The notes under the pieces are model-generated. The model was not told the DNA's origin and ran no database searches. It saw only the letters and a program-made list of their open reading frames with translations. A program made the position numbers and the translations under genes. A DNA stretch of 64,000 bases from Anastrepha obliqua (taxonomy: Eukaryota > Arthropoda > Insecta > Diptera > Tephritidae), in the NCBI RefSeq assembly GCF_027943255.1, contig NC_072893.1, forward strand, positions 96,603,784 to 96,667,783. The letters are read 5' to 3'. Shown here piece after piece: positions 1-10,783 of the stretch (position 1 is its first letter; each line of letters starts with the position of its first letter).

Positions 1-692
1 TTTTTGAGAACAGCCTACAAGACTAATAAACCAAGAAATGCTTCAAGTTCATCCATTTCCAAATTTGACAAAAACGCGTGAGATTTATCGTTATAGTTTT
101 CCCTTTGAATGTTTATTTCCATATTTGTATAAACCAAAATCTCTTCCAATATGTCTGCGGTAAAAAACAGTTTGAAGCAGCTGGCAGGACACAACGAATT
201 TTTTGCATTTGCTGCAACACTGTCCCAAGAATTGTCATCAAAATTACAAAGCTCCAACTCCAAATTGTCTGCTTCCTCAGTTCTAGTTCAAGTATTGCAT
301 CCAAAATATTTTGTTCTGATAGCCCGCGACCTGCCATTTGTATGCTTTGTAGTTTTCTTTACGGTAACATAATACAAAACATAAACATAATTGTCATAAT
401 TCAGCACAAAATCTATTTTTTAGACACGTAGTAAGTTACTGATAAATAAATTTGACTCACACAATTTAGTACGTAAAGGGTACCGATGAGTAAATTTTAC
501 TCACTAACTTTTTTTAAATTGTCCACAAGCGCGATAAATCAAACAACACCATTCAATGCTTGCGGCAGCCGACTAATGACAGAGTGGGCCAAGCACTGCT
601 AGTGGCTTGACTTTCAGTGTGGCCAACCTGCAGATTTACGAACAAATCTATTCCTTATGTGAGTAAATTTTACTCACAGTACCCTTCTAGGG
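1..692 (-). mobile_element. piggyBac-like DNA transposon, right end (continues past window start)
   Basis: The right boundary is TTAA at 693-696, and reading inward on the minus strand the element starts CCCTAGAAGGGTACTG. The piggyBac superfamily uses TTAA targets and CCY-starting ends, and the classical piggyBac end begins CCCTAGAA. Just inside lies a near-palindrome GTGAGTAAATTTTACTCAC (659-677), and a second copy sits at about 485-503 next to GGGTACC. Transposase-like peptides read leftward from about 337. The left end is outside the window. A host domesticated gene is unlikely because the reading frame is broken. Confidence 0.8.
15..337 (-). pseudogene. piggyBac-type transposase, N-terminal part, frameshifted
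   Basis: Two overlapping minus-strand frames make one degraded N-terminus. The first starts MAGRGLSEQNILDAI at 337, and the second carries the FKLFFTADILEEIL...TN segment followed by ELEAFLGLLVL near position 20. The 'lFf..il..iv..TN' and 'ei.aflGil' pattern is typical of the start of the piggyBac transposase domain (DDE_Tnp_1_7). A frameshift near 263-300 and a shorter-than-usual leader suggest an internal deletion. The catalytic Asp residues would lie beyond the window start. The gene sits just inside its own right terminal repeat, as expected for a 5' end. Not functional as seen. Confidence 0.72.
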
Positions 693-696
693 TTAA
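658..696. repeat. piggyBac-like terminal repeat with palindrome and TTAA target site
   Basis: Terminus 5' CCCTAGAAGGGTACTGTGAG read on the minus strand, abutting TTAA (693-696). The inner 19-bp GTGAGTAAATTTTACTCAC is palindromic apart from its central base. In the T. ni piggyBac element the end also carries a TGCGT..ACGCA palindrome bound by the transposase cysteine-rich domain. The analogy is inferred from arrangement, not from sequence identity. Confidence 0.7.
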
Positions 697-1069
697 TGGA
701 AAATTTAGACTATCGTTATAAGAAAACTTTTGCTGGGACGTATGTGTCCCAATAGGTCCGAAAGGGTTAAAGCGTTAATGATGAAGGTAAGTTCATATGC
801 TGCCTTCTATGGGTGTGAGTATGTTTTCAAGAATAATAGTAAAAAAGCCTCCTGCATTGCAGATTATAGTGAAGCATTTAAATGCCGAAATAAAATGTTA
901 CCTGCCCCTACAAATGTATTGCGAATTTTAAACTAATTGGCAAGGCAGCAACAGAGACACTGAACAACATTGACATTGAAGTTAGTGTTAATTGGGATCA
1001 ATGCCCAAATCAGAATATAATTTTTTTCTCTCTGCTAAATATAATTGAGGTGAAGAATCTGAGTCTACA
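697..1069. other. unassigned AT-rich spacer
   Basis: No recognisable gene. A short open frame at 730-936 (68 codons) has no family signature that I can see. Confidence 0.5.
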
Positions 1070-1396
1070 TTAAGGGGGGTAACGTTTTAATTTTTTTTTT
1101 TTTTGCATTTTTTTTTTAATTGATTTTTTAAATAAAGAACGTTTCAAGAATATTCTGTGAAAATTTTAGATGAATCGGAGCAAAACTTACAAAGATACAG
1201 CCATGTAAGTGTTGCTACCTACCTGGCTCAACCGCGTTTAGCGTTATATTACGTTTCCACCAAAAGCAAACACCGTGTTTGCAGGAGTTGTGTTTGGGAG
1301 AACTGTCAACTGTTTCCACCGAAATGTGTTTGCAAAGTGTATGGTCTTTGGTATGGTAAGCAGATTTATGATACATTATTTTGCGGCTACAGCACA

Positions 1397-1458
1397 GCGC
1401 GATAGCCCAGCGGGTAGCAATGTGGGCTTCCGATCCGAAATCCTTGGTTCGAATCACA
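1397..1458 (+). repeat. tRNA-like SINE head (A and B boxes)
   Basis: TAGCCCAGCGGGTA (A-box-like, 1403-1416) is followed 30 bases later by GGTTCGAATCA (B-box-like, 1446-1456) and then an A/T-rich run. This is the layout of a polymerase III promoter in a tRNA-derived SINE. There is no paired acceptor stem, so it is not called as a tRNA gene. The text differs from the main SINE family of this window. Confidence 0.55.
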
Positions 1459-1510
1459 AAAAAATTTTTTTTTTTTTATACATTTATTTCATTTTGTTTT
1501 ATGATATGTT

Positions 1511-1690
1511 TATGAGCAGATTTTTTTCATGGCAGAAATACACTCGGAGGTTTGCCATTGCCTGCCGAGGGGCGACCGCTATTAGAAAAATGTTTTTATT
1601 AATTTTGCTTTCACCGAGATTCGAACCAACGACCTCTCTGTGAATTCCGAATGGTGATCACGCACCAACCCACTCGGCTACGGCGGCCGT
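1511..1690 (-). repeat. tRNA-derived SINE, copy 1 (head half)
   Basis: Head at the right end. On the minus strand it starts GCCGCCGTAGCCGAGTGGGT (A box), then GTTGGTTCGAATCTCGGTG (B box), then the family core 'ctaatagcggtcgcccc...ggcaaacctccgagtgtatt'. The tail half present in the copies at 24 kb and 58 kb is missing. It lies inside the MITE at 1234-2000. Confidence 0.82.
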
Positions 1691-2558
1691 CAATCAAATG
1701 TCATATTGACAAATTGCAATCATTGTTGCCATGTTTCGATAAGAATGCAATAATAAATGAGGAAAATGAGCAACATTGCCACCACTTAATAATTAAATTA
1801 GACGCAAACCCAACAAAACACGCTTTAAATTAGACGCAAACCCACAAAACACGCTTTGAAAGTGAGTTTAGGTATGGAGTTGTGTTTTAATTTTGTATGG
1901 GATTTGACAGGAGTTTTGTTTCGTGTTTGCGCTAAGAACACGATAGCGGCAGAGAACACGATAGCGGCTGCGGTGGAAACTTAGCATTAGCGTTAAAGCG
2001 TTTTTCCCACAACTTACGTTTTCAAAGTCGGTGCCCCTCATAACTTTGAAACTACTGCACCGATCCTTTTGAAATTTTGAACACTTTTTCTGTAGATGTT
2101 TTACAAGGTAACGCCGAAGAGTTTTTTTGAATTTGTTGATACTTTTGTTTTTACGGTAACTAATTCACCGATTTTTTACGCGAAAATCGTGTTTTTGACT
2201 TTAACGTGTTCCCAAAAATCGAAAAATTTTTAATTTCAAAAAACCCTCGGCGTTACCCGGAGAAAACGATTATCTAACGAAATAACTTTGGTTTTTTTGA
2301 TTTCAGATGATTTAACACCGAGTTATGAGGGGCATCGCAAAACTACTTTTTTTTGAGATGCGTCCGAATAATTTCTGCCATTGCCGTATTTTTACATATT
2401 TTTGAATGAAAGTTTCACAAAATATACTTCAAATGCTATAGTTTTATGTAGTAAAAGATTTGACGAATAAATTTTAACTGTGTCATCAAAAAAAAATCAT
2501 AAAAATGTGCCTTTTTTTCCATGAATTAACGTTACCCCCCCCCCCCCCCCCCCCTTAA

Positions 2559-3260
2559 GTAATGACAAAGTCAAACTTAACTACTGACTATACATGAAAG
2601 ATTTGGGAGGGAAATAAAGAAAGATCAACAACCTCTTTCATTACAGCTAAAGCTGCTAATACTATAAATAGAATTCATATGCCAATTTTACCAACGTTCT
2701 TCACTCAACATGATTATGAAGTCAACTCATCCTGTCAGCTGGTGTGCCTTAGTAGAAGCCAAAATATTTGTTCGTGAAGTTTTAACTAAACCTTGGTTTG
2801 TACTTATCTCATCTAATCATTTCAAACTACTTGCTACTGACCAAATGAAACAGTCTGGGCTCAAAGTATTTATGCCTTACAATATGGCTTTATGTCCGAT
2901 TACTACTAGTGCCTCTTTAGACGCGCAACAAATGTACCAAAAATGGCTTCTGCTTTTTTGGGACTCCTTCAGGAGGACGGATATAGGAACTTGTAATGTA
3001 ATGATATCCGCAAGGACGGTGAGGACGAGATACTGCGTGCTTTCTGTATTTATTAATGCACGTCTTCTGCCAGATCTGGACAAACAAAAAAAGAAAGTTT
3101 TTTTTCTTGACTCAGTTACATTTGAGAGTATGTGCCATGGTATAAATTCCTCTTGAATATTTAACAACTTAAATTTCCAAGTTTTGTCCAATATTTGAGC
3201 AGCTCTCTTAAAAATCAAGACATTGCACCATCGCATAATTTATTGAAAAAGTGGTAATCC
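2559..3260. other. unassigned region with overlapping open frames on both strands
   Basis: A 148-codon frame (2710-3156, plus) and a 119-codon frame (2877-3236, minus) overlap. I recognise no domain in either. The other plus-strand frames are stop-rich. Probably decayed repeat, but the two long frames in AT-rich DNA make it worth a database search. Confidence 0.3.
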
Positions 3261-4494
3261 ACTTCTGCTAACTTACACAAACACATATGTACATATGTAT
3301 TTATAAGTACAAAAGTAAGTGATTTCAGAAATATGTAATACTTTTTAACTTATCCTTTTGTTCGCTCTCTCCCTTTATTACTTTCGACTCTAGAGTTTGT
3401 CCTTAAGCAAATTTTCGGCTTTTCCTACACTCACTCACTAAGTTTTGGTGTTTGTAGGTGCTTGTTTACTTTTGCGTCAGTATTTCAGCATAACCAACTT
3501 TTAGGACGTAATCTGAAATATTTGAAATTTCAGATTTATTGAAATTTCCTAAGGAACTTACACAAATTTACGTCAGCACTTAGAAGCGGCAAACCACATT
3601 CGACACATGTCTGAAAAAAGTAAACAGTGGCAGCATTGAAATCAACAACACAATCAGCAACAACAGCAACAGTATCTTGAAGAAGCAGCTAAACTAACAA
3701 ACAGCTAACAAAATGCTCATCGTCCACCTGCAATGTCTAAGCTTCGCTCCACACACAACCAAAGAGTTCGAGTATCAACAGCAGCAGCAGCTCTTGAGCG
3801 TTGGTCACTAAACATTATTCTCGCTGCAGGCGTAAATACATATTACGCCACCACTCAGCTTCTAAAGTGCTCTTTTAACAAACAGCCAACAGACAGCAAT
3901 GAAGATACCAAGCAGTCAGGCGTCCCTGTGGACGAGCCAATAAGCCAGCTTGCTAAGCATAAAACGAGCTTATGCATGTATTGCCTCATGCAAGAGTTGA
4001 GATAAATACAATAATGTGTTTTATTTACATACGCGCCAGCTACATGCATTCGCTCGATATACCAATAAAACATAAATGCGAGTAAAGCGCTCCATATCTG
4101 CTCTGTTTGGATGAAACGTTGAATCGTCCCTTCCTGCAGATTTATTTTGACTGCAATATCTTGCCTGCCGTGATAGTTTAATAAGGAAGCGAGTTTCGTA
4201 CAGAGTGCAATATAATTGTATGTGAGTATACTCAAATATGAATATGCACATTGTAAGGTATTCATGCAAGGCTCCTTCTAAGTAAAATATTTGCAAGAAG
4301 AAATTGCTCAAGGATGTTAGCAAGATAAATACGGTCAAGCATAAGGTACGAGTATTTTCTATATTACAGGTATGTATATTAAATACAGAACTTTACCTTT
4401 TCAGTTTTATACATTTGGTCCGGATTTGAGTGGGCCAGGAGATCAACAAGAACGCAGAGAAAAACGCCCGTTGAAAGGTATGGGTAGGGGAAAC
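3261..4494. other. unassigned intergenic sequence
   Basis: Nothing identifiable apart from CAA/CAG-rich text near 3640-3790 and short open frames without family features. Confidence 0.5.
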
Positions 4495-4516
4495 AGAGAG
4501 AGAGAGAGAGAGAGAG
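4495..4516. repeat. (AG)11 microsatellite
   Basis: Uninterrupted AG dinucleotide run, directly readable. Confidence 0.97.
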
Positions 4517-4712
4517 GGATCTGAGACTGGAATCTGATTTGTTCTCAACACTTCTAACGTTCAGCTTAGCGAACGCCGGGCAAATCCAGAGAAACCGCTT
4601 TGTATTGTGATTCTTCTTCCGGCAGGAAACCGTATTACTTCCATTTTACATTTCATTGCAAGTAGGTTGGCGGCGATTCTTTTGGTAGCCATATGTTGGG
4701 CCCGTCGATTTA

Positions 4713-5378
4713 ACCAGTTAACTATGGCGCTCCCATTTAAAAGTGCGCACAGTTTTGTGTCGCCAGGATTGAGCTATGACGAGTATATTCGTCAATCACA
4801 GAGCAAGTTGCGCTGGTAAGATATTGGATGAAAAAGATGGGTTAATTTTATAAAATTGGGCACAAATGAACTAAAAATAAAAAAATAGTAAATTACAGAA
4901 CTTCTGCACAACTTTATAATATTTACGCACTTGAAATTCTTACGTTGCACTGTGCTTATTTGATAAGAACCGCCGACACTTGGTAAGATATGCACTGACA
5001 CTCATGAGTTAGTTTTCTAGTTTATAAATCCACTTTTTGACTTTTGCTTTTGCCCCTTTTAGGTTAACATCTAAAAAAGTTATCATCGCACATAAATAAA
5101 TTCATTATGCGAACTGATGAACTTTTTCAACCAGTGCATACGGGGAAGCATGCCATCATCTCAAACTGTTTATATTTTCTATTTGTTTATTTTATTCCGG
5201 CATAGCCTCAAAATATTCTAAACATCTTGAAATTTGAGAATATGTGTTGTTTTTCTCAAAAATTGTAATTTAAATAGCCAATGGTCACTAATTTATACGC
5301 ATGACGAGTATACTCGTCAATACACAAAATTTTGCCACGTCTCCATGACGAGTATACTCGTCAATCACAGTTAACTGG
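4713..5378. mobile_element. TTAA MITE with CCAGTTAACT ends and TGACGAG palindromes
   Basis: TTAA at 4709-4712 and 5379-5382 flanks inverted ends CCAGTTAACT (4713-4722) and AGTTAACTGG (5369-5378). Inside, the 18-bp palindrome TGACGAGTATACTCGTCA occurs perfectly at 5302-5319 and 5346-5363, and with one mismatch at 4777-4794. Each copy near an end is followed by CAATCACAG on its right. No coding capacity is visible. Element length is about 666 bp. TTAA targets and palindromes near the ends fit a piggyBac-type non-autonomous element; the family name is not known to me. Confidence 0.78.
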
Positions 5379-5501
5379 TTAAGTTTGCTGTCCAAAGGTT
5401 TAAATTTTGCAGACCGGAATTGGTTTACATTTGGAAGCCCATTTGGAAGCCCTTGTTTACATGTACATGTTTACATACATATATGCAAATATTGCCAAAT
5501 A

Positions 5502-6702
5502 CGAGGGGTGCCTTTTATATGTCGGGATTAGAGAACAAAAACATATTTTAATCATCGAAAATCACTTTATTGTTTTTCAAAATATTCTCCATGAAGATCT
5601 ATACACTTTTGCATGCATTTGAACCAATTGTCGAAGCACTTTTGTCACTCTGAATGAGGTACCTCCAAAACATGCATTCTGAATGCCGCAACCGCTTCTT
5701 CAGGTGTCGAAAAACGTTGACCTCTCAGTTTGTTTTTTACGTACGGGTCATTCGGTGCCAAGTCAGGACTACACGGCGGATGACCCATTAATTCGATGTT
5801 TTGGGTGCCCAAAAAATGCAGCTGTTTGGGCCGATGTGTGAGAGCTCGCATTGTCCTGGTGAAGAGTGATCCGTCTTTGGCGATTGGTTTTCCTAATGTC
5901 TTGGAAGACAACTGGCAAACAAATGGTTGTGTACCACTCAGAATTTACTGTTCTGCGTTGTTCTAGTGATACGGTTGCGACATGTCCAGTTTTTCCGAAA
6001 AAACAGGCGACCATTTGCTTGGAAGTGCTTTGTGCGCGAACAACTTTTGTTGGACTTGGCTCATCTTGAAACACCCATACAGTCGACTGCTGTTTACTTT
6101 CGGGGTCATACGCGTAAATCCATGATTCATCACCTGTCACGATGTCATAGATGTGTTTCGAAGCCCCGCGATCGTATTTTTTGAGCATTTCCTTCGACCA
6201 ATCGACACGAGCCTTTTTTTGAGCGATTGACAAATTGTGTGGGATCCAACGCGAACAAATTTTTTTGACAGTCAAATGTTTATGCAATATTGAATGTATG
6301 CTGGTCCCACTAATGCCTAAGATTGTCTCAATCTCACGATAGGTCACAACTGATTTTGGACGACCTTCACGAAACTCATCTTGGAGTGAACTACGACTAC
6401 GATTGAATTCACCATACCATCGATAAACACTGGTCCTTGATGGAGCTTCATCGCCAAAAAATGAATTAAGTTCATCCATGCAAAGTTGTAAAAAATAATC
6501 GCACGAAAATGTTCACGATTTAATTCCATTTTTGGACCGAGATGAATCTTTTAAGTTACTGTAAACAACACAAATAGCGCTGGTATTTCAAAACGTTCTG
6601 AGTACGTCAAAGCCAAAAAATGTCAAACTTTGCGATACAGCTGTCAGTTGCCAGATTGCAACACCAGGGTTGCCAAATCCCGAAATATAAAAAGCACCCT
6701 CG
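5502..6702 (-). mobile_element. mariner element, nearly full length but inactivated (lineage A)
   Basis: Inverted ends CGAGGGGTGCCTTTTATATG (left) and CGAGGGTGCTTTTTATATTT (reverse complement of right), each followed inward by CGGGAT, flanked by TA at 5500-5501 and 6703-6704. Length is 1201 bp, slightly under the usual 1.3 kb. It encodes a mariner transposase on the minus strand with several lesions. Confidence 0.93.
5645..6529 (-). pseudogene. mariner transposase (DD34D), frameshifted
   Basis: The protein would bind its terminal repeats, cut and paste the element in the nucleus. It starts MELNREHFRAII at 6529, changes frame at about 6480 with loss of roughly ten codons of the first helix-turn-helix, then reads SFFGDEAPS, RWIPHNL and VTGDESWIY (first catalytic Asp). 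LHQDNASSHTS (second Asp) is near 5850. A further frame change precedes CSPDLAPND (third Asp), after which FFLF residues are deleted. A second short deletion lies between GRPKSVV and TYREIE. The C-terminus ends near LEVPHSE. Most like the mariners often annotated as SETMAR-like in insects. Not functional. Confidence 0.92.
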
Positions 6703-6704
6703 TA

Positions 6705-7830
6705 TCTACAACTATGTTGATTTTCTCTTCAATCTGTTAAAGGAAATGGGATTGGTGGTAATTTCTGTAATTAGGGGGTTTGGGTGCGATTGAAGTCTTA
6801 TATTGAGTGATGAGGCAGCTATTGTGGGACCTTTGAGGTCACGTTGAACTAGGGCATTCGTGATATAGTATGGTGCATTTACGATCATGTTGAGAGTTTT
6901 CGATTGGAATTTTTGGAGTATTTCGATGTTTGAGTTACCTGCTGGGCCCCAGAGTTGTATTCCATATGTCCGTGCTGATTTTAGGATAGTTGAGTACCGT
7001 GAAAGCTTATTTTCGAGGGATACATGGGAATTGCGATTTAACAGCCAATAAAGGCTTCAAAGTTTGATTTCAAGAGCAGGCACATCGGGAGGGAGTCAAT
7101 TACGAATAAGGCGGTGTCACCTGCAAAAGTTCAGACGATCTGGTAGATCGTAAGTGTAAAACAAATATAAGATGGGACCCATAATACGGCCTTGGAGTAC
7201 ACCAGCTAAGCTTTCGCAGAGCTGAGATTGTTCTTCATTTCAGGTAGGATTTGATAAAGATATAATAATTTGTGGGTAAATTAGACTTTATTGTACAGAG
7301 TATACCGCCATGCCAGACACGGTCTAAGGCTTGAGATATGTCGAGAAATGCAGCTGTGCAATACTTCTTCTGTGCAAATGCTTTGTGAATATTATTTACG
7401 AGTCTATGATTTGGGGTTAAATTTCGGTATTCAGTTATGGGCATCATTCTTTTGAGAAATAGAGACTCCAAAACTTTTGAGGTAATAGGCAACAAGCTGA
7501 GGGGTCGATAAAACTCCACTTCTTGCGAGCTTTTTCCGGGTTTAAGGATCATTTTATTAGTGCAACTTTTCATTGGAAAGGACCAAAACCAGTTAATATT
7601 GAGGCATTGTGTACCATATATGCGTGAGGAAAGATATTCCTTCTGCTGGGAGTTGCTTGAGTACTTCTCCGGCGATGAGATCATATCCGGGAGCTTTCTT
7701 GGTTTTAAGCTTTTTTATTGCTTCTTTCAATTTGTGTTTTTAAAACTTTTTTAGGCGTGAGTCCATCTGGTGGATGAGCTCCCGGATGTCTTTAACTTTT
7801 TGACTTAGCGAGGGCTCGATATCCAGTGGC
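6705..7830 (-). pseudogene. Jockey-clade non-LTR retrotransposon, RT to C-terminus, decayed
   Basis: Minus-strand reading from about 7830: DL/LKTKKAPGYDLI, then MILKPGKSSQEVEFYRPLSL near 7550, FLDISQALDRVWH with the first RT catalytic Asp near 7330, LAGVLQGRIMGPILYLFYT near 7180, and after deletions RQLWGPAGNSNIEILQ and LKGPTIAA near 6850-6960. These are Jockey reverse transcriptase and thumb signatures. The YADD/FADD segment is lost near 7100 (only a stub resembling ALIRN remains). The 5' half is missing, as is common for target-primed copies. It abuts the mariner element on its left. Confidence 0.85.
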
Positions 7831-8245
7831 ATAATTATCATATTAAGTTTTATTTCAGAGTAGAGTATAAGTGAATCTTATATTGTCGAAAATATAACAA
7901 AGGTCAAATTTGTCTACAAATTTGTGGTGAACAATGTTCGAAGTGTCGTAACCGTCATTTTTTTCTGTCTCGCCAAGGTCAATGATAACTTAATTTTCTT
8001 CACCGTGCCAGACTCACACGGGATAAAAGTCGTGACTATGTATTGAAAATGACAGACCTCCCACGAGAAGTCAAATTTACTAAGGTAATATTTTCAAATC
8101 ATATCAAAATACGCAAAAAAGTGTAAAAGAAGTAAAAACTAAATTGGTTTGCTTTTGTTTTAATGAAATTTTCGTTATGGTTTCTAGATTTGAGGCAAAT
8201 AAAACAAAGATATGAGAACAACTGTTAAGGAAGAATTAAAAAACT
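7831..8245. other. unassigned spacer
   Basis: AT-rich, no open frame or repeat recognised. Confidence 0.4.
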
Positions 8246-8249
8246 TATT

Positions 8250-8800
8250 GCACAACGGAACACCGCATCGACCGCATCGTGCTATACCGATCCAGCTCGG
8301 AACTTTTTTTGATGTGGTAGGCAAAGTTCGGTAAAAACTCGGGGCTTATCGAAAAAATGCATGGGCATCAATGGCAGCCCGCTCGATAGTACGGGCAGCA
8401 CTAACTAAGCTTCAGTGCTTAGCTATGTGTGCATCACGGGAGCAATGCGAATCCGCTCTACAGTTGCGTTGGAGGTGATGCCAGAGCTGACACCGCTTCA
8501 CACAATTATTGGACAATCAGCCAAGCGCGCTTTGTTTAATATGGCTTGGGAAGGTAAAGGAAAAGTGATCTCAGCCATGAGCATGGGACCGTTGGAGGAA
8601 CCCAGCTAGCCACGGATGGTATGACTAAATTTATAAAATTTGAGGAGAACCTTCAGAATCGAACTGGACGATAAAGTAAGGTGCTCTCAAAACGAAACTC
8701 CCACTGGTATACAGATAGCTCAAGGACATCTGAAGACATAGGCGCTGTATTATATGGTCCCAAAACAAAGCGGTCTGAATTGACGGCTAGTTTTCCCAGC
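8250..8800 (+). pseudogene. non-LTR retrotransposon fragment: RT thumb and RNase H start
   Basis: CLSYVCITGAMRIRSTVALE at about 8415-8475 matches the 'ITGAMRTTPT.AL' motif after the reverse transcriptase of I/LOA-type LINEs. Around 8690-8820 the plus strand reads HWYTDSSRTSEDIGAVLYGP followed by SIFKA, an RNase H opening (usually TDGS...QAE) with a changed second catalytic region. Everything 5' of the thumb and 3' of the RNase H middle is lost or unreadable. Same broad clade as the element at 17915-22860. Confidence 0.72.
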
Positions 8801-9536
8801 ATCTTCAAGGCGTAAATATATGCCATCTGTTTATGTGCAGATATCATCTTAAATAGAGAGCAAATTTTCAGTGAACTTTCACAGGCCACAGGAGATCTGC
8901 TCAAACTGGGGATATGGTCCACTGACTCATGTCGTGTTTTTGGCCAACCCCCGAAAACTCCGGCATACCGTCTTCTCGAATATGATGCTATGGATATCTC
9001 GGCTGCATGCATCCAGAAGAAAGGGACATACACTCAGTCCAACCCAGCTCCATCTTAGGGTTATTGAGGGGGCTTAATTTGAATGAGGTTATGTGATGAG
9101 TACAAAAAACCTACTACTTAAATAGACATTTTTGACTGGTTCTCAAAACTGCTATTATAAATGGTTGTTCCAAATGATTCGCAAAAACTTTAAGCAAACA
9201 ATTTTAAATAGAATCGCCGTGGAAGAAAACCCCTTTCGGGTTAAGTTAAGTGCGTAAAAGAGCTAAGTTCCAGCTAATGTACATTGTGAACACTCACATT
9301 GCTCTTACATAAGCTTTAAAGCAGTTCGATTTGAAGAGAACGGAATTTGTATACTTTCTGTACGGCACTGACCGAAATACATCAAAACTACTACTAAGTA
9401 TTTCAATCCATCTTTACCTTTACGTATGGTTAAATATATTTTGATCTCTGCCTTTATTGTGTAATAACCCATATCTTCCATTTTCCACTTTTGGATAGTT
9501 TAACTTTACGTCTTTATTTCCTTTTTACCATATATA
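8801..9536. other. unassigned sequence
   Basis: A minus-strand open frame (8653-9033) overlaps the RNase H piece and is likely a shadow. No other signal seen. Confidence 0.4.
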
Positions 9537-10781
9537 CCTTCTGCTCAAATATGAAACGGTCCGCAGATGACATATGGCAAAAATAAATTTTTTGTTGGAT
9601 GGTAGGACTGTTATAAGCTTACATGGCAAATTTCAGCGTGAGATGTCACATAGTTTGTTTTCTGTGCTACTGTAAACAAGTCAAGCTCGAGTGTGTTCTT
9701 CGAATTTAACGATGGAAATTCAAGTTGAACAAAGAATTTGTTTGAAATTTTGTTATTCCAACAAAATTTCGGATTCAGACGCCTTAAAAATGTTGCAGAC
9801 AACCTATGGGGACTCTGCTTTATCGCGTGCACGTGTTTTCCAGTGGTACAAATCGTTCAAAGAGGGACGTACATCGGTAGAAAACTTGCCTCATGAACGT
9901 CGTCCAGCAACATCAGTAAAGGACGAAAACATCGGAAAAGTCACCGTGTGACCAAAAGAGAGATAGCTAGTGAGCTGAGCATATCAAATGGATCCGTTCA
10001 TACTATTATTCATGATGTCTTGCGCATGAGACGAGTGTCCGCGCGTCTTGTTCCAAAATTGTTGAATTTTCTTCAAAAAGAACAACGCAAAACTGTAGCT
10101 AAGGAAATGCTCGCCATGACTGATACGGACATCCGGCACATCATAACTGGTGACGAGACTTGGGTTTATGAGTAGGACGTCGAAACAGCCCAACAATCAT
10201 CGGAATGGCGCTCCCCGGAGGAGCCGAACCCCAAAAAAACCACGCCAAAGTCGCTCAAAAATTAAGGTTATGCTGATGGTGCACTCGGAGTTCCTTCCGC
10301 AAGGCCGATCGGTTACCGCTGAATATTATTTAGACGTTTTAAAGCGTTTGCGCGAAAACATTCGTCTTAAAAGGAAGGAATTGTGGGACAACAAGTCATG
10401 GTTCTTGCAGCACGATAATGCACCAGCTCACACATCACGTCTTGTTCGCGATTATTTGAACAAAATAATGTTAATATCTTTCCGCAAGCACCGTATTCGC
10501 CTGATATGGCTCCATGTGACTTTTTCCTGTTTCCCAAGCTCAAATAGCCGCACCGTGGAAAACATTTTGAGACAATTGAAGTCATAAAAGAGAATTCGAA
10601 GAAGGAACTGAAATCCATACCGAAATCGGCCTTCCAGAAATGCACTGATGATTGGAAAAAACGTTGGCATATGTGTATCGCCTCCAATGGTGATTACTTT
10701 GAAGGAGATAAAATAAAAATTGAACAATAATTAACCGTTTGTGTTTTATTAAATCAGTCGCGTTCATATTTGTGCAGAAGT
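9537..10781 (+). mobile_element. mariner element, full length but inactivated (lineage B)
   Basis: Ends CCTTCTGCTCAAATATGAA (left) and ACTTCTGCACAAATATGAA (reverse complement of right) are flanked by TA at 9535-9536 and 10782-10783. Length 1245 bp. The transposase runs on the plus strand. A rearranged fragment of the same lineage lies at 37268-37583. Confidence 0.92.
9712..10730 (+). pseudogene. mariner transposase (DD34D), with stops and frameshifts
   Basis: Starts MEIQVEQRICLKFC at 9712, after a leader shared with the 37 kb copy. The first helix-turn-helix ends FQWYKSFKEGRTSVE. A frameshift at about 9945 leads to MTKREIASELSISNGSVH, then ITGDETWVYE (first Asp) near 10150, followed by an in-frame TAG. 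LQHDNAPAHTS (second Asp) is near 10420. The third-Asp segment YSPDMAPCDFFLFPKLK is in another frame near 10495 and ends in a stop. A last frame reads ETIEVIKENSKKELKS to the stop at 10728-10730. All three catalytic Asp codons survive but the frame does not. Confidence 0.92.
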
Positions 10782-10783
10782 TA

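Larger units (their letters stand above)
1234..2000. repeat. nested MITE with imperfect inverted ends (TTTCCACC)
   Basis: Left arm 1234-1261 (GCGTTTAGCGTTATATTACG then TTTCCACC) is the imperfect reverse complement of the right arm 1972-2000 (GGTGGAAACTTAGCATTAGC then GTTAAAGCG). Further inside, both sides carry related 'caggagttgtgttt' and 'caggagttttgttt' text. It lies within the TTAA element and itself contains SINE material. A roughly 31-bp tandem duplication (ttagacgcaaacccaa...) sits at 1798-1858. Superfamily unknown. Confidence 0.5.
1074..2554. mobile_element. TTAA-flanked non-autonomous element (GGGGGGTAACG ends)
   Basis: Flanked by TTAA at 1070-1073 and 2555-2558. The inverted ends read GGGGGGTAACGTTTTAATT on the left and poly-G then GGTAACGTTAATT on the right, seen as a C-run from about 2535. 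No transposase is visible. The inner right half (2020-2350) has ATAACTTTGAAACTACTGCACCGATCC-type text that echoes the interior of the elements at 29648 and 33848, suggesting one superfamily of TTAA elements. A palindromic MITE and SINE pieces are nested inside. TTAA specificity suggests piggyBac-type mobilisation, which is inference. Confidence 0.72.

Noticed and set aside
1397..1458. A functional tRNA gene
   Set aside because: A and B boxes are present but no acceptor stem pairing and the surroundings are repeat sequence.
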